64,000 nucleotides of DNA, taken from Galbula dea (Eukaryota; Chordata; Aves; Piciformes; Galbulidae). The notes under the pieces are model-generated. The model had not been told where the DNA came from. It made no database searches and saw nothing but the letters and a program-made list of their open reading frames with translations. The stretch's first letter is position 1, and each line of letters opens with the position of its first letter. The stretch is taken from positions 903,553 to 967,552 of the forward strand of contig VWZX01004911.1 in the NCBI GenBank assembly GCA_013399015.1. The letters run 5' to 3'. A program made the translations under genes and the position numbers. Positions 12,855-24,300 of this stretch are shown here, in pieces.

Positions 12855-13092
12855 CCCCAAGAGCAAGTGATAGGACAAAAGAAGTGGCCTCAGGTTGTGC
12901 CAGGGGAGGTTTAGGTTGGATATTAAGAGCATTTCTTCCCTCCAGGCTGCCCAGGGCAGTGGTGGTGTCACCAAACCAGGGTTTCCAAACCCTGGAGATG
13001 TGGTGCTGAGGCCATGGCTTAGTGGTGCCCTGGCAGTGCTGGCTAATGCTTGGACTTGATGATTTTAGAGGTCTCTTCCAACCAAAATGCCT
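12855..13092 (+). mobile_element. CR1 LINE fragment (3' UTR and tail)
   Basis: AGTGATAGGACAAAAGAAGTGG, GTGCCAGGGGAGGTTTAGGT and GACTTGATGATTTTAGAGGTC, TCTTCCAACC are in CR1 order. The same subfamily recurs at 63055. Confidence 0.92.
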
Positions 13093-14254
13093 CTTTGACA
13101 TCTCCAGAGGTACCAAGCACAGCCTTGCTGTTCCCTGTGCCTACATTTCTGTCTAATGCAAATATCACCTTCCAGAAAAGAAGGAATAAACCCCCAAACC
13201 TCTCCCAAAAACTTGGGTTTTTTTGCCTTTGTGATGCTTGTTAACCAAACAGCAAGGTCAGGCTGGGACCTTCCAGCTGTGCTCACCTTGTCAATAGATC
13301 CACTCAAGAGGCCAGTGCTGCACCAGGAGGGAGGAAGGTTGGATGTGGAGTCCCTCTTCCTTTTGAGGATCAACTGCCTGAGGGCTCTTCAAAATATCTG
13401 ACATATTTCAGTGTGTTTAATAAGTGCCTGTGAAATCTAAGGTAAGAGACTGTGAATCTTGGTCACTGGCTAAAATCCCTAACCAAAGTACAAGCTGAAA
13501 TGCATTATGGACTCTTCAAAGAGAAGGACCCAAGGAGCAGTGTGTGGCTTTAAATTGCAGTATGTTTAGTCAGAGCAAGCTCCTAGAAAGGACATGATTC
13601 CTCTCCATGAAACCTGCCCATATTGGTCTCTTTTTCTCTTCTCCAGCAAGCCTTGCAGTGCCTCTGGTCAATGCCATTAGACTAAAGCTCCTGGAAGTCT
13701 TTGAAATGGTTTTTTTTTTCCTTCTTCCAGAATGAAAGGGAATGAGTCAGATCAAAGTTGAATAATGCAGGCTAAAAAGCTGCTCTTTTCCTCTTCCACT
13801 TCCTAATTAAGATTAATGTCTAATCTCTGGGAAGACAGAGGTTCAGCAAAACCAAGCAATGGGAGTGCTGCAGATACAAGGCCAGAACCTTTCTTCACTA
13901 ATTGAAGCTTTTCAAGTAGCCTCCACACACCATAAAGAGACAAATGATCCTCTGGGGCTGGGGGAGTGGGAAGAGGAGGATTGCTTAAAGACAAAAGCAG
14001 AAGGAGGAGAAAGGGAGAAGACAATATCCTGAACCCTATTTTTGATGGGATTTCCAGTTGCCTTTATCAGCCCTTACCCAGTTTCTGGCTCTGTGTGGCC
14101 CCAGCTTGGGGATGTTCACCCTCATCATCCTCTTGATCACCAGAAGCAGCCATCTACAGTGCCTGGCTTTAGAGCAGCCTCTGAAGGAAGAAAGCCTGAC
14201 TGCAAATTGGGGCCAGACTAGGGCTTTTGAGTGTGAATGTGAGCAAAATAGTGT
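13093..14254. other. No feature recognised
   Basis: No gene or repeat could be supported here. Confidence 0.5.
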
Positions 14255-14706
14255 TGGGACAGGTCCAGGAGAGGTCACAAGGATGATCTGAGGGCTGAAA
14301 GCCCTCTGCTGTGAGGCCAGGCTGAGAGAGTTGGGGTTGTGCAGCCTGGAGAAGAGAAGGCTCCAGGGAGACCTTTCTGTAGCTTCTCACTACTTAAAGG
14401 AACCTAAAAGAAAGAGGGGGAGAGACTTGTCAGCAGGGTTTGCTTGGACAGGACAAGGGCTGATGGTTTGAAACTAGAAGAGGAGGGGCTAGAGAGAAGG
14501 AAGAAATTCATCACACTGAGGGTGGTGAGAGCCTGTCCCAGGTTGCCCAGAGAGGTGGGAGATGTCCCAGCCCTGGAACCATCCCAGCTCAGGTTGTCTG
14601 GGGCTCTGAGCAACCTGCTCTAGTTGGGGATGTCCCTGCTGCTTGCAGGGGGTTGGACTAGGTGACCTTGAAAGGTCCCTTCCCACCCAAACCATTCCAT
14701 GATTTC
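14255..14706 (+). mobile_element. CR1 LINE fragment (3' UTR and tail)
   Basis: This is a close relative of the copy at 262-680 and is longer at the left. It runs from GTCACAAGGATGATCTGAGG to CCCAAACCATTCCATGATTT, including GGGTTGGACTAGGTGACCTTG. Confidence 0.97.
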
Positions 14707-15892
14707 TTCCAGAATAAAACCAGTGCCATTTAAACTGAGCAGCTGAAGAGGCAAGATCTTAGCTGCTGCCTTTTTTTTTCTTTCAGGCAAAATGATGGGA
14801 GCAGAGGCAGGGATGGGAGCTGAGGACTTGCCTGGCCCTGGCTGAAACCTTTGCCTGTTTGCTTGCTCTCTGCTTGCTTATCAGAATGTTTCACAGCAAA
14901 GCAGAGCATCCCAGGGACTGCTCAAACCTCTGCCAGGGTCAGCCTGGCCTCTGCTTGGCTCAGGGTTACAGCCAAGCAAGAAAACAGTGGTTTGCAATAG
15001 TTTATCTAAGGTTTTAGTGCTTTTGTCCTGCTGCCTGGGATCTTTGCTGCTCTGTGCCATGCTGCATCCTTTGCACAAAGCTTGGCCCTGACTCCTCTGC
15101 TCCTAGCATCTGGCCAGTATTAAATGGTGGCCTCGTGGAGGTGAGGTGAGCTAAGAGGATAAACAATTATCCTTTGGGGTGCTGAGATGGGCTGGGGGGA
15201 GGGAGGAAGAGATTAAAATAATCTTTTAGGAAAATGCATCAAAAAAAAAAAGCTGTAAGAGGAGATTATCCACAACCCAAGCCAGCCCCAATGCTATACC
15301 TTAAGTAAAACCCAACCCCAACCCACCCTACTAACATGGCAAGTCAGAAGATTTGACCTAAACCCCAGGGCAATGGGTGCTAGCTCAGTGCCTGGCTGGT
15401 GAGACCTACCAACCCCAGCAGAATGCCAGCAGACAGATTATCAACTGGGTGCCTCTGGAATCTGTCCCATTCACCACCTCTTCCCAAGGGCTTATTCTTA
15501 TCTTGTGTTCCCAGTATATGCCCATTCTGGCCCTACCAGGGACTCCAGTAAGGCTTTTTCCCACTGGGGACAGATTAGGGCACTCAATCTTTCAAGGATG
15601 CTAGGAGAAGTGAAGTGGCACAGAAGATAATGAGGAGATGGTTTGGGAATTGCTTTCAACTTCTCAACAGGAGGTTCTGCTGCTTCCCTTTGGGTGAGAG
15701 AAGAAATCCATGGAGAAGATGTGCAAGAACATGCCTTCAGAAGTGGTGTTAGGGAACCTCAGCAGAGCCACCAAGGCATGTGGGGACACAGCTGGGCAAG
15801 GTGAATTCATGGGGACAGGCAGAAAGGGAGAGGGGTTTGTGTCACCAGGAGCATCATCAGGGGAGTCTCCCATCCCCTTGTCCCACAAAAAG
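14707..15892. other. No gene; short poly-A at 15240-15252
   Basis: An 11-base A run and an A/C-rich patch near 15300-15330 are the only notable points. Confidence 0.5.
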
Positions 15893-16262
15893 AACCCTGG
15901 AACTGCCACAGTTGGGAGGGACCTTCAAGATCAGCTAGTTCCAACCCCCTGCCTGTCAGGGACACCTCCCACTAGAGCAGATTGCCCACAGCCCCATCCA
16001 GCCTGGCCTTAAAAGCTTCCAGGGATGGAGCTTCCACAGCCTCTCTGGGCAACTTGTTCCAGTGTCTCCCCACCCTAACAGGGAAGAACTTCCTCCTAAT
16101 ATCCAATCTAAATCTCCCCTCCTCTAGTTTTTATCCATTCCCCCTATCCCTATCCCTACCTGACCTCCTAAACAGTCCCTCCAGAGCTTTCCTGTACCCC
16201 CCTCAGCTACTGGAAGGCCACCAGAAGGTCTCCTGCAGCCTTCTCTTCTCCAGACTGTCTTA
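15893..16262 (-). mobile_element. CR1 LINE fragment, inverted
   Basis: It reads GGAACTGCCACAGTTGGGAGG through GGCAACTTGTTCCAGTGTCTC, CTTCCTCCTAATATCCAATC, to CAGCCTTCTCTTCTCCAGAC, in reverse CR1 order. Confidence 0.96.
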
Positions 16263-17329
16263 ATCTTAAGGAAAGATTAAGATCTTGAATCTTAATATCT
16301 GTGAAGTGAATCTGCAGCTAGCACTGCTGGTCACTCCTGAGCAGCTCTCAGCCCAGTGAGGGTGCAGAGGGCAGATCAGAGATTGGGGCTTGGGAAAGAA
16401 ATGCCAAACATCTGATGTTTTCCTTTCAATTCCTAGTTAAAATAGGGGGAAAAAAAACCCAAAAAGGGATAAATATTTCATGGCTCCTTTTGCTTCCAAT
16501 AAAATGCTGTGAGTCAGAGAGGAGCTGGCAGCCTCTTCAAGTGAAAGATGCAGCTGATTGTCTCCAAGGCAAAATGCTTTGGGATGAAGTGACTGGTGAG
16601 GGATGCTGGAGCCAAGGTGACAAGTGACCACTCAACATCACTTGGCAGCAAGCTCCCAATATCCCTATTTCTTTTGTGCTTTAATGCTTCAAGTCAGACA
16701 AAGGGCCAGCCCCTAGGAACTGCTTTGCAAACCTGTGGTGGGCAAGAGCAGTAGAGAAACTGCTTGTTGTCCAGGCAGGCAGAGGGACACAAAGCTCCAA
16801 GTTCATTTGATGCTGCTGGATCCTTTTTCCTCCTCTTCTCTCTGCCTTGCTGCTGTTTTTCTTTGCTAGCCTCAGAACTACTTCTAGGCATGGATTCAGT
16901 CCAAAGCTTGGGTGGTTCATCTGCATCCCTCCTTCACTTGAGGAGTAAACAGAGCCCTTCAGCCCCAGCAGTGCTGAGGCAGTAGTCTGGCACCAAGGAC
17001 AGGCTGTTCTGCAGAAGGAACAAGGGGCTCAGAGGGGCATTTCTCTCTGCTTTGGCAGCCCCAGGATTTGTACAGACCTGTGTGTAAACAGAGAGGCAGG
17101 GGAGGGCCCAGGAGGGAGCAGAACAAAAGCTGAGGCATCAGAAAGGATTGAGAGTGATGGGGACAGGGAAGGAAGGACCTTGTGAGATGGGGAGATGAGA
17201 GAGGGGCAAAGAAAAGGAAAGAGGAGGGAAAAGGTGGTGTTGGGGGGGGGGGAGGACAGTGCAGCCAGGCAGGAGAAAATGAGATTGTGAAGTGATTGAG
17301 GCCAAACAGCCAAAAGGCTGTGAGAGCTT
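16263..17329. other. No gene; purine-rich tract with G run near 17150-17262
   Basis: A GA-rich stretch ends in a run of about 10 G at 17244-17253. Long minus-strand open frames here (up to 250 codons) are pyrimidine-rich artefacts without a domain. Confidence 0.5.
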
Positions 17330-17510
17330 CCAGAGGTTGTGGAGTCTCCTTGTGGGGAGAGATTCCCCAGGCAGCTGGAGATGATCCTGAGCAAGCTGCT
17401 GTGGGTGAGCCTGCTGGAGCAGGGGGGTTGGACTGGAGGATCCTCAGAGGTCCCTTCCAGCCCTCCCCATGCTGGGATTTTGGGCTGTTGTGATTCTGTG
17501 TTGTGGGGTT
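17330..17510 (+). mobile_element. CR1 LINE 3' end
   Basis: AGAGGTTGTGGAGTCTCCTTG, GATTCCCCAGGCAGCTGGAG, GGGTTGGACTGGAGGATCCTC. It is the same subfamily as 52080-52472, sharing the CCCTCCCCATGCTGGGATT end. Confidence 0.95.
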
Positions 17511-20279
17511 GAGAGGATTCAGCATCCCAGCAGGGTGCCCAAGGAGTACCTCTGGATGGGGCAGCTCTCCCTCTGATGCTCAGCCCAGCCTGGCCTGGAG
17601 GCAGAATCAAGACAACAGCTTGGTTTTCAGTGAGCTTCTCTTTCAGGGCTCTGCACTGGGATGCAGAAGCCAGAGTTTTATTCCTACTTGCTTCCCTTTT
17701 CCCTAGGGAAACCCACAGCCCTTGTGTCTTCCAAAACACCACCTCTGCCCCAAGCTGGGATGCAGCAGGATGCCTTCCCACAGCTCACAGCAGGGCTGGA
17801 AGCAACCCCTTTGCCCTCAGAAGTGACAGGAGGTTTATTTTACACAGGACATAGTTTTCACAGTGCTTTGGACACTCTTTCAGTTCTTGAGACAAAAAGA
17901 AGTGTCTCTCCTTCACCTGCATCTTCCAAGCACCCTGCAATAGCCTTTCCACCTCCCTCAGCCCCTGTCACATTATACAGCAGCATAGAACTGGTTTGTG
18001 CTGAATTAAAATGAAAACCTTGGATTTTATATGAAAAGCTAACTTAAAGGTCAGAGCCTGGACAAAGCATGGAGGAAGAGGCCAGGCTGTGTGCTGCTCA
18101 CAAGTGTTAGACTCAAGGTCAGTGAATCAATCACCATCCAGGAGACAGAAATTGGACAATGCAGAGTCTCTCTGCCATGCAGATCCTAAACACAGCCTTC
18201 TGGCCTGGCTCCAGGGACACAAATAAAGGGTTTCATTCCCTGCAGCACTCTGGAGGTTTCTTCTTTCAGCATCTGGGCAATTCTTCTTCCCAGAGTCAAG
18301 GCAGATTTCATATCCATCATGATACTTACTTGAACTTCTTGCCCATCCATCATAGGTGTCAGCACTCACAGGAGCATGGACCTCACACTTGACATCCTTC
18401 AGACCTTTCCTTCCCCTTATTTGCCCTCACCTTTCTGCCCAGAGCATGTCAGCATCATGGCTTATTATTGCTGAGGGAAACCTTGGGGCTGCTGAGCTAG
18501 CTCAGGAGCTCTCCCTTCCACCTTTCAGCACTCTACAACTCTGACTTTCATCTGACAGCTAAAAAATAATCATCATCCACTCTTGCCTTCTGGGTTTTGC
18601 ACAGACTGGAGCTGCAGTAGCTGCTTGAGATGAATCCTGTCTGCCATCTGGGTTTATTGAAAAGCCCAGCCTGCCTGCCCCCTGCCAAAGGGAGCTCCTG
18701 TTGACAGCAGCCCTGCTAATTGGATGTGGAAATGAATCCAAATATTGCCCCCCCACCCCAAAATACATACAGAACTCAGCAGGTTTGGTGTTTGCAGGGC
18801 TCTGCAGAGGCAGGCAGGTAAAGCATGGGAGGGATTAATTGTCCAGAGGGATGTTGTTCTAGAACCCTGGTGCCACTCCTCTGTGTCCCAAGGGAGCATG
18901 GTTCATGCTCTGGCTCTGTGGCACACAATTAAATATGATTCTATGATTCCCCCAATCAGCCCAGGCATTTCAACTCACTTTAGCCACTTTTCAGTCTGAC
19001 TCTTGAAAGAAAAAACCCAAAAAGTTTGTTTTAAGGAAGGGCTAAGCATGGGGGAAGGGGAGGAAGCATCTTCCTGTGCTGTCAGAACAAATGAGCAGCC
19101 CAAGAGATGGCAAAGAGCTCAACTGGGCACTGATGTTGGCTGACACCTGTGGTCAGGACACAGCCAAGACTCTGCTGTGCCCAGGTGGATATCTGCTGGT
19201 CCTGCAGAAGTGTCAGAAGCTTGTCCCCTCTCCCACTTCCCTCTTCTTCTCAGATTGGTTTCTTTCTGTCCAAAGGGAAGGTAAACCTTGTTATCCCCCT
19301 GACAAAGTGACAAGTGCCAGGCTTCTTCCAGCAAACCCCATGCTGATTTGCTGCTTCAGGGTGAGAGCCAGAGATCAGCCCCCAAAATAATGAAAACCTT
19401 AACTGCATTTCCAGCTAGAAGAGCAGCTTGCTCTGCTCTGCTTCCTTATTTTCTTTGCCCTTGATCAAAGTCAAGCTCTTGTGAAGACTAAATTCTTGCC
19501 AGCTGCTAAGACATGAGGATCTGAGAGCTACCACAGCCTTTGTTTTCCAAGGTGACTGGTGATAAGTGATGGCCAGGGACAACTTAACTTCAGAGTATCA
19601 ATCTTTTAAAGTTATCATTCAAAAAGCATATTTGCAAGGAGCTTAACTGTGCCTTCCTCTGCAATTCCAGGGGGAATACCCTGGACAAATTTGTACTGCT
19701 AGATGTAAAACAAAAGTAACACCAGAGTGACATGAAAATAAAGATCCAGCCACCAGAAACCTGCAGTGTTGCTGTGCAAATGAAGAGCTCCTTTCCCACC
19801 AAGAGAAGTTCTCTACTCATGGAGAGCTGCAGATGCTCAGAGGAACATGGGGGAGATCAGAGACGTGCACAGTGTAATGAAAAGCAGATTTGGAGTTGCC
19901 TCCTCACTCCTCATGCACTTGCTTCCCTTCTCCACTCCTCCCCAAATGAATCCTTAAGCCTGCAGCAACTTTCTACTGCCCAAATGCTGTTTGAAAGGTT
20001 TGGAAGCAGATAACCTCCTGCACTCCCTCCTCTCCCCTCCTCCTCTCCTGCCCATCTTGAACTCCAGCACGGCACAAATTGCAAGTAAAAGTAGCTTGGG
20101 GAGGATGCAAGCCACATCTAATGACACCACTCAGCCCCTAAATGCTTGTCACTCCTGCTACAGAATCAGTCCTGACAAGGAGTCATTATCCCTGCAATAA
20201 ACACCCAGAGTGTTTGGCAGGCTGCTGGACCCCAGAGATGCTCCCAACTTTGTTCCTTTGATGGTGCTGCTGAAAAGCA
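17511..20279. other. No gene recognised
   Basis: A short ATGATTCTATGATTCC run at 18936-18952 may be an isolated CR1 tail. Nothing else was identified. Confidence 0.5.
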
Positions 20280-20400
20280 GGTGGAGGGAAGGTTTAGACT
20301 AGACATCAGGAGGAAATTCTTCACTGAAGGAGTTGTCAGACATTGGAGCAGGTGGTGGGGTCACAACCCCTGGGGGGGTTAAAAAGAGTTTAGATGTAGA
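20280..20400 (+). mobile_element. CR1 LINE fragment
   Basis: GGAAGGTTTAGACTAGACATC, AGGAGGAAATTCTTCACTGA, CATTGGAGCAGGTGGTGGGG is the CR1 3' UTR body. The tail is missing or unrecognisable. Confidence 0.85.
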
Positions 20401-21085
20401 GCTTAGGGACTTGGTTTTGTCTGAAGGACTGGGTTTTAGATGACAGTGCCTGATTCCCAATACACTGAGTAAAAGAAAATGCAAATATGCTAAGAAAAGA
20501 CCTTTTCCAGCCAACCTTTACCCTTGTTTACAGAGAACCCTGCCCCAGCAGCAACCACTCCCTTCTGGAGTCACCTGATTCCTACTAACTCATGCTCATT
20601 AGGAGCCTTCCTATAAGAGCTCCCTGCCCAGGATGCCTCTGGCTTGGTGCATGTTCATCTGCTCCTGGAGAGGTAGTTGGTGTTCTCCTGGCTTTTCCTA
20701 CCTGATAAGTGACCAATATTTCAGTGGTGGGTTTTTTTTCTTCCTGAGTAACAACAGAATGGAGTTATTGGGTTGTTTCTTCTTACCTCAGCCCCAGAGG
20801 AACTAGTAGCCTGGCTATTCCATGGCTGTTCTCTGAAACACTTTGAGCTCTGAAGAAACTTCTCCCTGTTGTAGGCAAGGCTTTCTCCTTCTGCCTGGAA
20901 ACCAGTCTGGGATGATCCAACTCTTTTCCTGCCATATTGGGTGTTGCCAGTGTCTGCAGAGCTGATTCACACACAAACAAAGCAGGAGCTGTGTTGTCTT
21001 CTTGAAGCCCTCAGAAGCCTCTTTGGAAGAGGTGGAATTGGAAGCTTGGTTTCACTTTGTTTGTCCTCTGGTAGCTTTTGAAGTG

Positions 21086-21300
21086 TCATAGAATCACCAG
21101 AGCTGGAAGGGACCTTCAAGATCAGCTAGTTCCAACCCCCCTGCCTGCCAGGGACACTTCCCACTAGAGCAGGTTGCCCACAGCCCCAGCCAGCCTGGCC
21201 TTAAAAGCTTCCAGGGATGGAGCTGCCACAGCCTCTCTGGGCAACCTGTTCCAGTGTCTGCCCACCCTCACAGGGAAGAAGTGTCCTCTCCCTGGCCCTC
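21086..21300 (-). mobile_element. CR1 LINE 3' end, inverted
   Basis: GTCATAGAATCACCAGAGCTGG, GACCTTCAAGATCAGCTAGT, then GCCAGCCTGGCCTTAAAAGC. It is the same subfamily as 10866 and 15893. Confidence 0.97.
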
Positions 21301-24300
21301 ACTGCTCAGGCTCTGATGTCCCTCTCAGCAAGTGAGCATAATAAAAAGAAATATATATGAAAATATGCAAGTGTATATGTGGGTTTTGTATTTGTTTCTG
21401 GATTTCTGTAGAAAATACACTTTGTGTCTATCTGTATGTACTCATGGAGATGTGTGGGGTGTGTACACACACCAATAGCTGGACTTTTGCAAGTGAGGCT
21501 TTCCAGAGTCTCTCCTGCCTGCTTAAAAATAGCCAATCTGTAGGGAAAATGCAAGCCCATAATTTCTTATGACAGTAAAGTTATGTTTATTTAACCTATT
21601 TCCTCTGCTGGCTTTCAAGTCTTATCCTCAAGAAAATGCTCTGCCAATGCCTTATCATTTTCCCCCCAACTTGGGCTTTAAAGCAAATGATCATCCAGGA
21701 GCTATTTATTTTCTCTTGTTAGATCTTCAGGAACTTTAAATAGAATTTTTCTGCCTTCATCCCAAACCAGTTAAGCACTAGCTGACTAAATGCCTGAGCA
21801 GAAATATCTCATTTTGTTCAAGCTTTTAAACTCTCCTTGTCAACAAATGATGTGAGCATCTCTGGGAAGTGTCCTGGCACTTTCCTGCCATCTGTCATCT
21901 GTCAGCTCCTTCTCCCCCATTCCCTGAGGAGAAATGGCAATCACTGAATCAGATTTCATCTTTTCTCTCACCAAAGAAAATCCTGTTAGGATACCAATGA
22001 GTTTTGTGCCTCTTCCTCTACTTCACTGTGGATATTAATTCTTCTAGGTAATTCCCTCCCACCAGCAGCTTCTGTTTGTCTCTTTTTGGACTAATATTAT
22101 TGTGACTGTTTTCTTTGCATGCCTTCTGCTCACTGTAGAGCACAGCAAGTGTAAGCAAGCTGCAGCAGAAAACAATGCTAATTGTCTGCTGCTACTGGTG
22201 GGAAGATGCTAGAGTGGAAAGAAAGGACTGTGGGTAAGGTTCCACTGGAGGGGAGACTTGTTCTCATTCCTGGAGTTGAGGACAGCCTCAGACTCACAAG
22301 ATTTGCTTTGGGAATAAAGTGTTTTTAAATCATCCTCAGCAAACCATTTCCAATGAGCTGTCCCTCACTGGGGGGTAGGAGCCTGGAGGTGGGCAGAGCA
22401 GAAGAGCTGATGTGTTCAGGAAGACATAGACAGAATTAAGGTGGTCTTTTGGCTCTTAAACCTAAGGAGAGAAAGAGGAAAGGGATTTTTACTGCCACAT
22501 GTTTAAGTTGATCCATTTCTAGAGTCCTTGCCTGTCCAGCTGAGGACTCTGTTCATTCATAGAAGGATAACTAGTAAAATGCTGCATTTCCTACCCCTAG
22601 AAAATTACTGGTAATGGACTGGAGAACCTCCTGTTTAACAGGTTTGGGCTTGAGAAGCATGATGACAGGCTCTGACCTTTTCTTCTCCTTGGATTCTCTT
22701 GCTAAGCTTCCCATCACCTGGCTCAGAGCCTTGAGGAGAGGCAGCATGGTGCTAGGAGAGAAGCAGCACTCCTGGATGGATCAGAGAGGCAGAAAGAGCC
22801 CAAAGGTGGAGGAATGGTCAGAAACCTGCTGGAAACTCTCCATGCTCCTCTGTGGGCAGCAGAGGAGCAGAATTTACACCCAGGGACCCTGACTGCACTA
22901 ACCATGGAGCAGGAAAGCAGGGCTGGTGGTGGCCAGAAGTGGACTTTCCCCCTTTAAATGGGGAGGGGGGAAAAAATAAAGCTTGGGAGCTTCCAGAACT
23001 GTAGATGACAGTCTGTTCTTCACCCTGAAAGGAAGATTTATGCTTTGGAGATGGAAGCTTTGGCAGAGCAAGTGAAAAAATAAACCCCCAACAACCCACT
23101 TTGCAACTGTGAGTAGTGTGAGTGTGTTTATTTCTCTTCCATGTGCTTTTGATCACTGCTGCTCTCAAGCTCTGCAGAGTCTTCAGCTCTATCCCCTTAG
23201 CTTAGAGAGGATGATGGTTTCAAGACTCTAAAAGTTACTTTCACATTGATTTATGAAGTTTCCCTCTTGCAGATGGCACCAGACTGCTGATGAGGAGCAA
23301 AAGGTGCTGCTCCAGCTTTGGGAAGAGCCTTGGCTTGGATCAGCAGCTCAGTCTGTGGTTACAGGCTGAAATGTGCAGTCAGGAGGGATCACTTCCAGCC
23401 CTTCTCCCCTGCCTCAGATTTCTACCTTTCTTGGAAGACTTCAGTCTGTCTCCTGTTTAAAATGCCACTAAGAGGAGCTCAGGCTGTGGGGAGACAAACC
23501 AAGAGCTGGAGTAACCTTCAGTTGGATCCCTAGTGATGGGATCCACTAGGAAAGAGCCAACCCCTGCCCCTCTGTCAGTGGCTTTTCTCCTAAAGCAGGA
23601 CTGAAACTGGAAGTGAATTGAGCAATAGGATGTTTCTGAGCTGAACCTCTTCAGTAAAGCCAGGTGTAACCTTAACCTAAATAACAGAGGAATCCTTTTA
23701 ACAGAAGAGTGCAAAATGTTGCCTGGAGGAGCTCTGGTGATGTCCCTACCTTATTTTCCCCTCTGCTTGTGATGATGTGCTGTTGGCAAGACAAGGTGAA
23801 AGACTCCTTACCCCTCTGGATGCCTGCACATGACAAATGAGATCCAGATGAGGCTGACTTTGATTTAAACACCCTTGCAGCAGGACCTTTGGGGAGCTGT
23901 GCTTCAGCTAATTAAGCTTGCAGCAGCTCACCTCTGTGAGAGCTTAATGAGCTGAGATACACTGCCTCCTCTAGATTTATCCTCTGTGCCTTCCAGAGAT
24001 GCATGCTGAAGGGGGGTTTGATTTGTGGGTTGGGTAACCAGGGCTGTGCAGGAGTTCTTCTGCTCCTCTCCTGGGAAGCATAATTGCTGTGTGGAGGTCA
24101 GAGGTTAAGCTGTGCTTTCACATGGAGCCTGACTCTTCCAATGCCTGTGTTCCAGAGGCACAAGCCTTTAACCAGTGTTGCATGGTGACTTGAGTCCAAC
24201 CCTTTCAGTGCTGCAACTGCAGGAGCAAAGCTGTAGTAGAGCCTCATCTATCCCCTTTGCTGGTTTTTGGAGCAGCAGCATGAAAGCCAACTTTGCTGAA

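Noticed and set aside
17029..17781. A 250-codon minus-strand open frame
   Set aside because: It overlaps a GA/CT-rich tract and a CR1 fragment. The composition explains the lack of stops.
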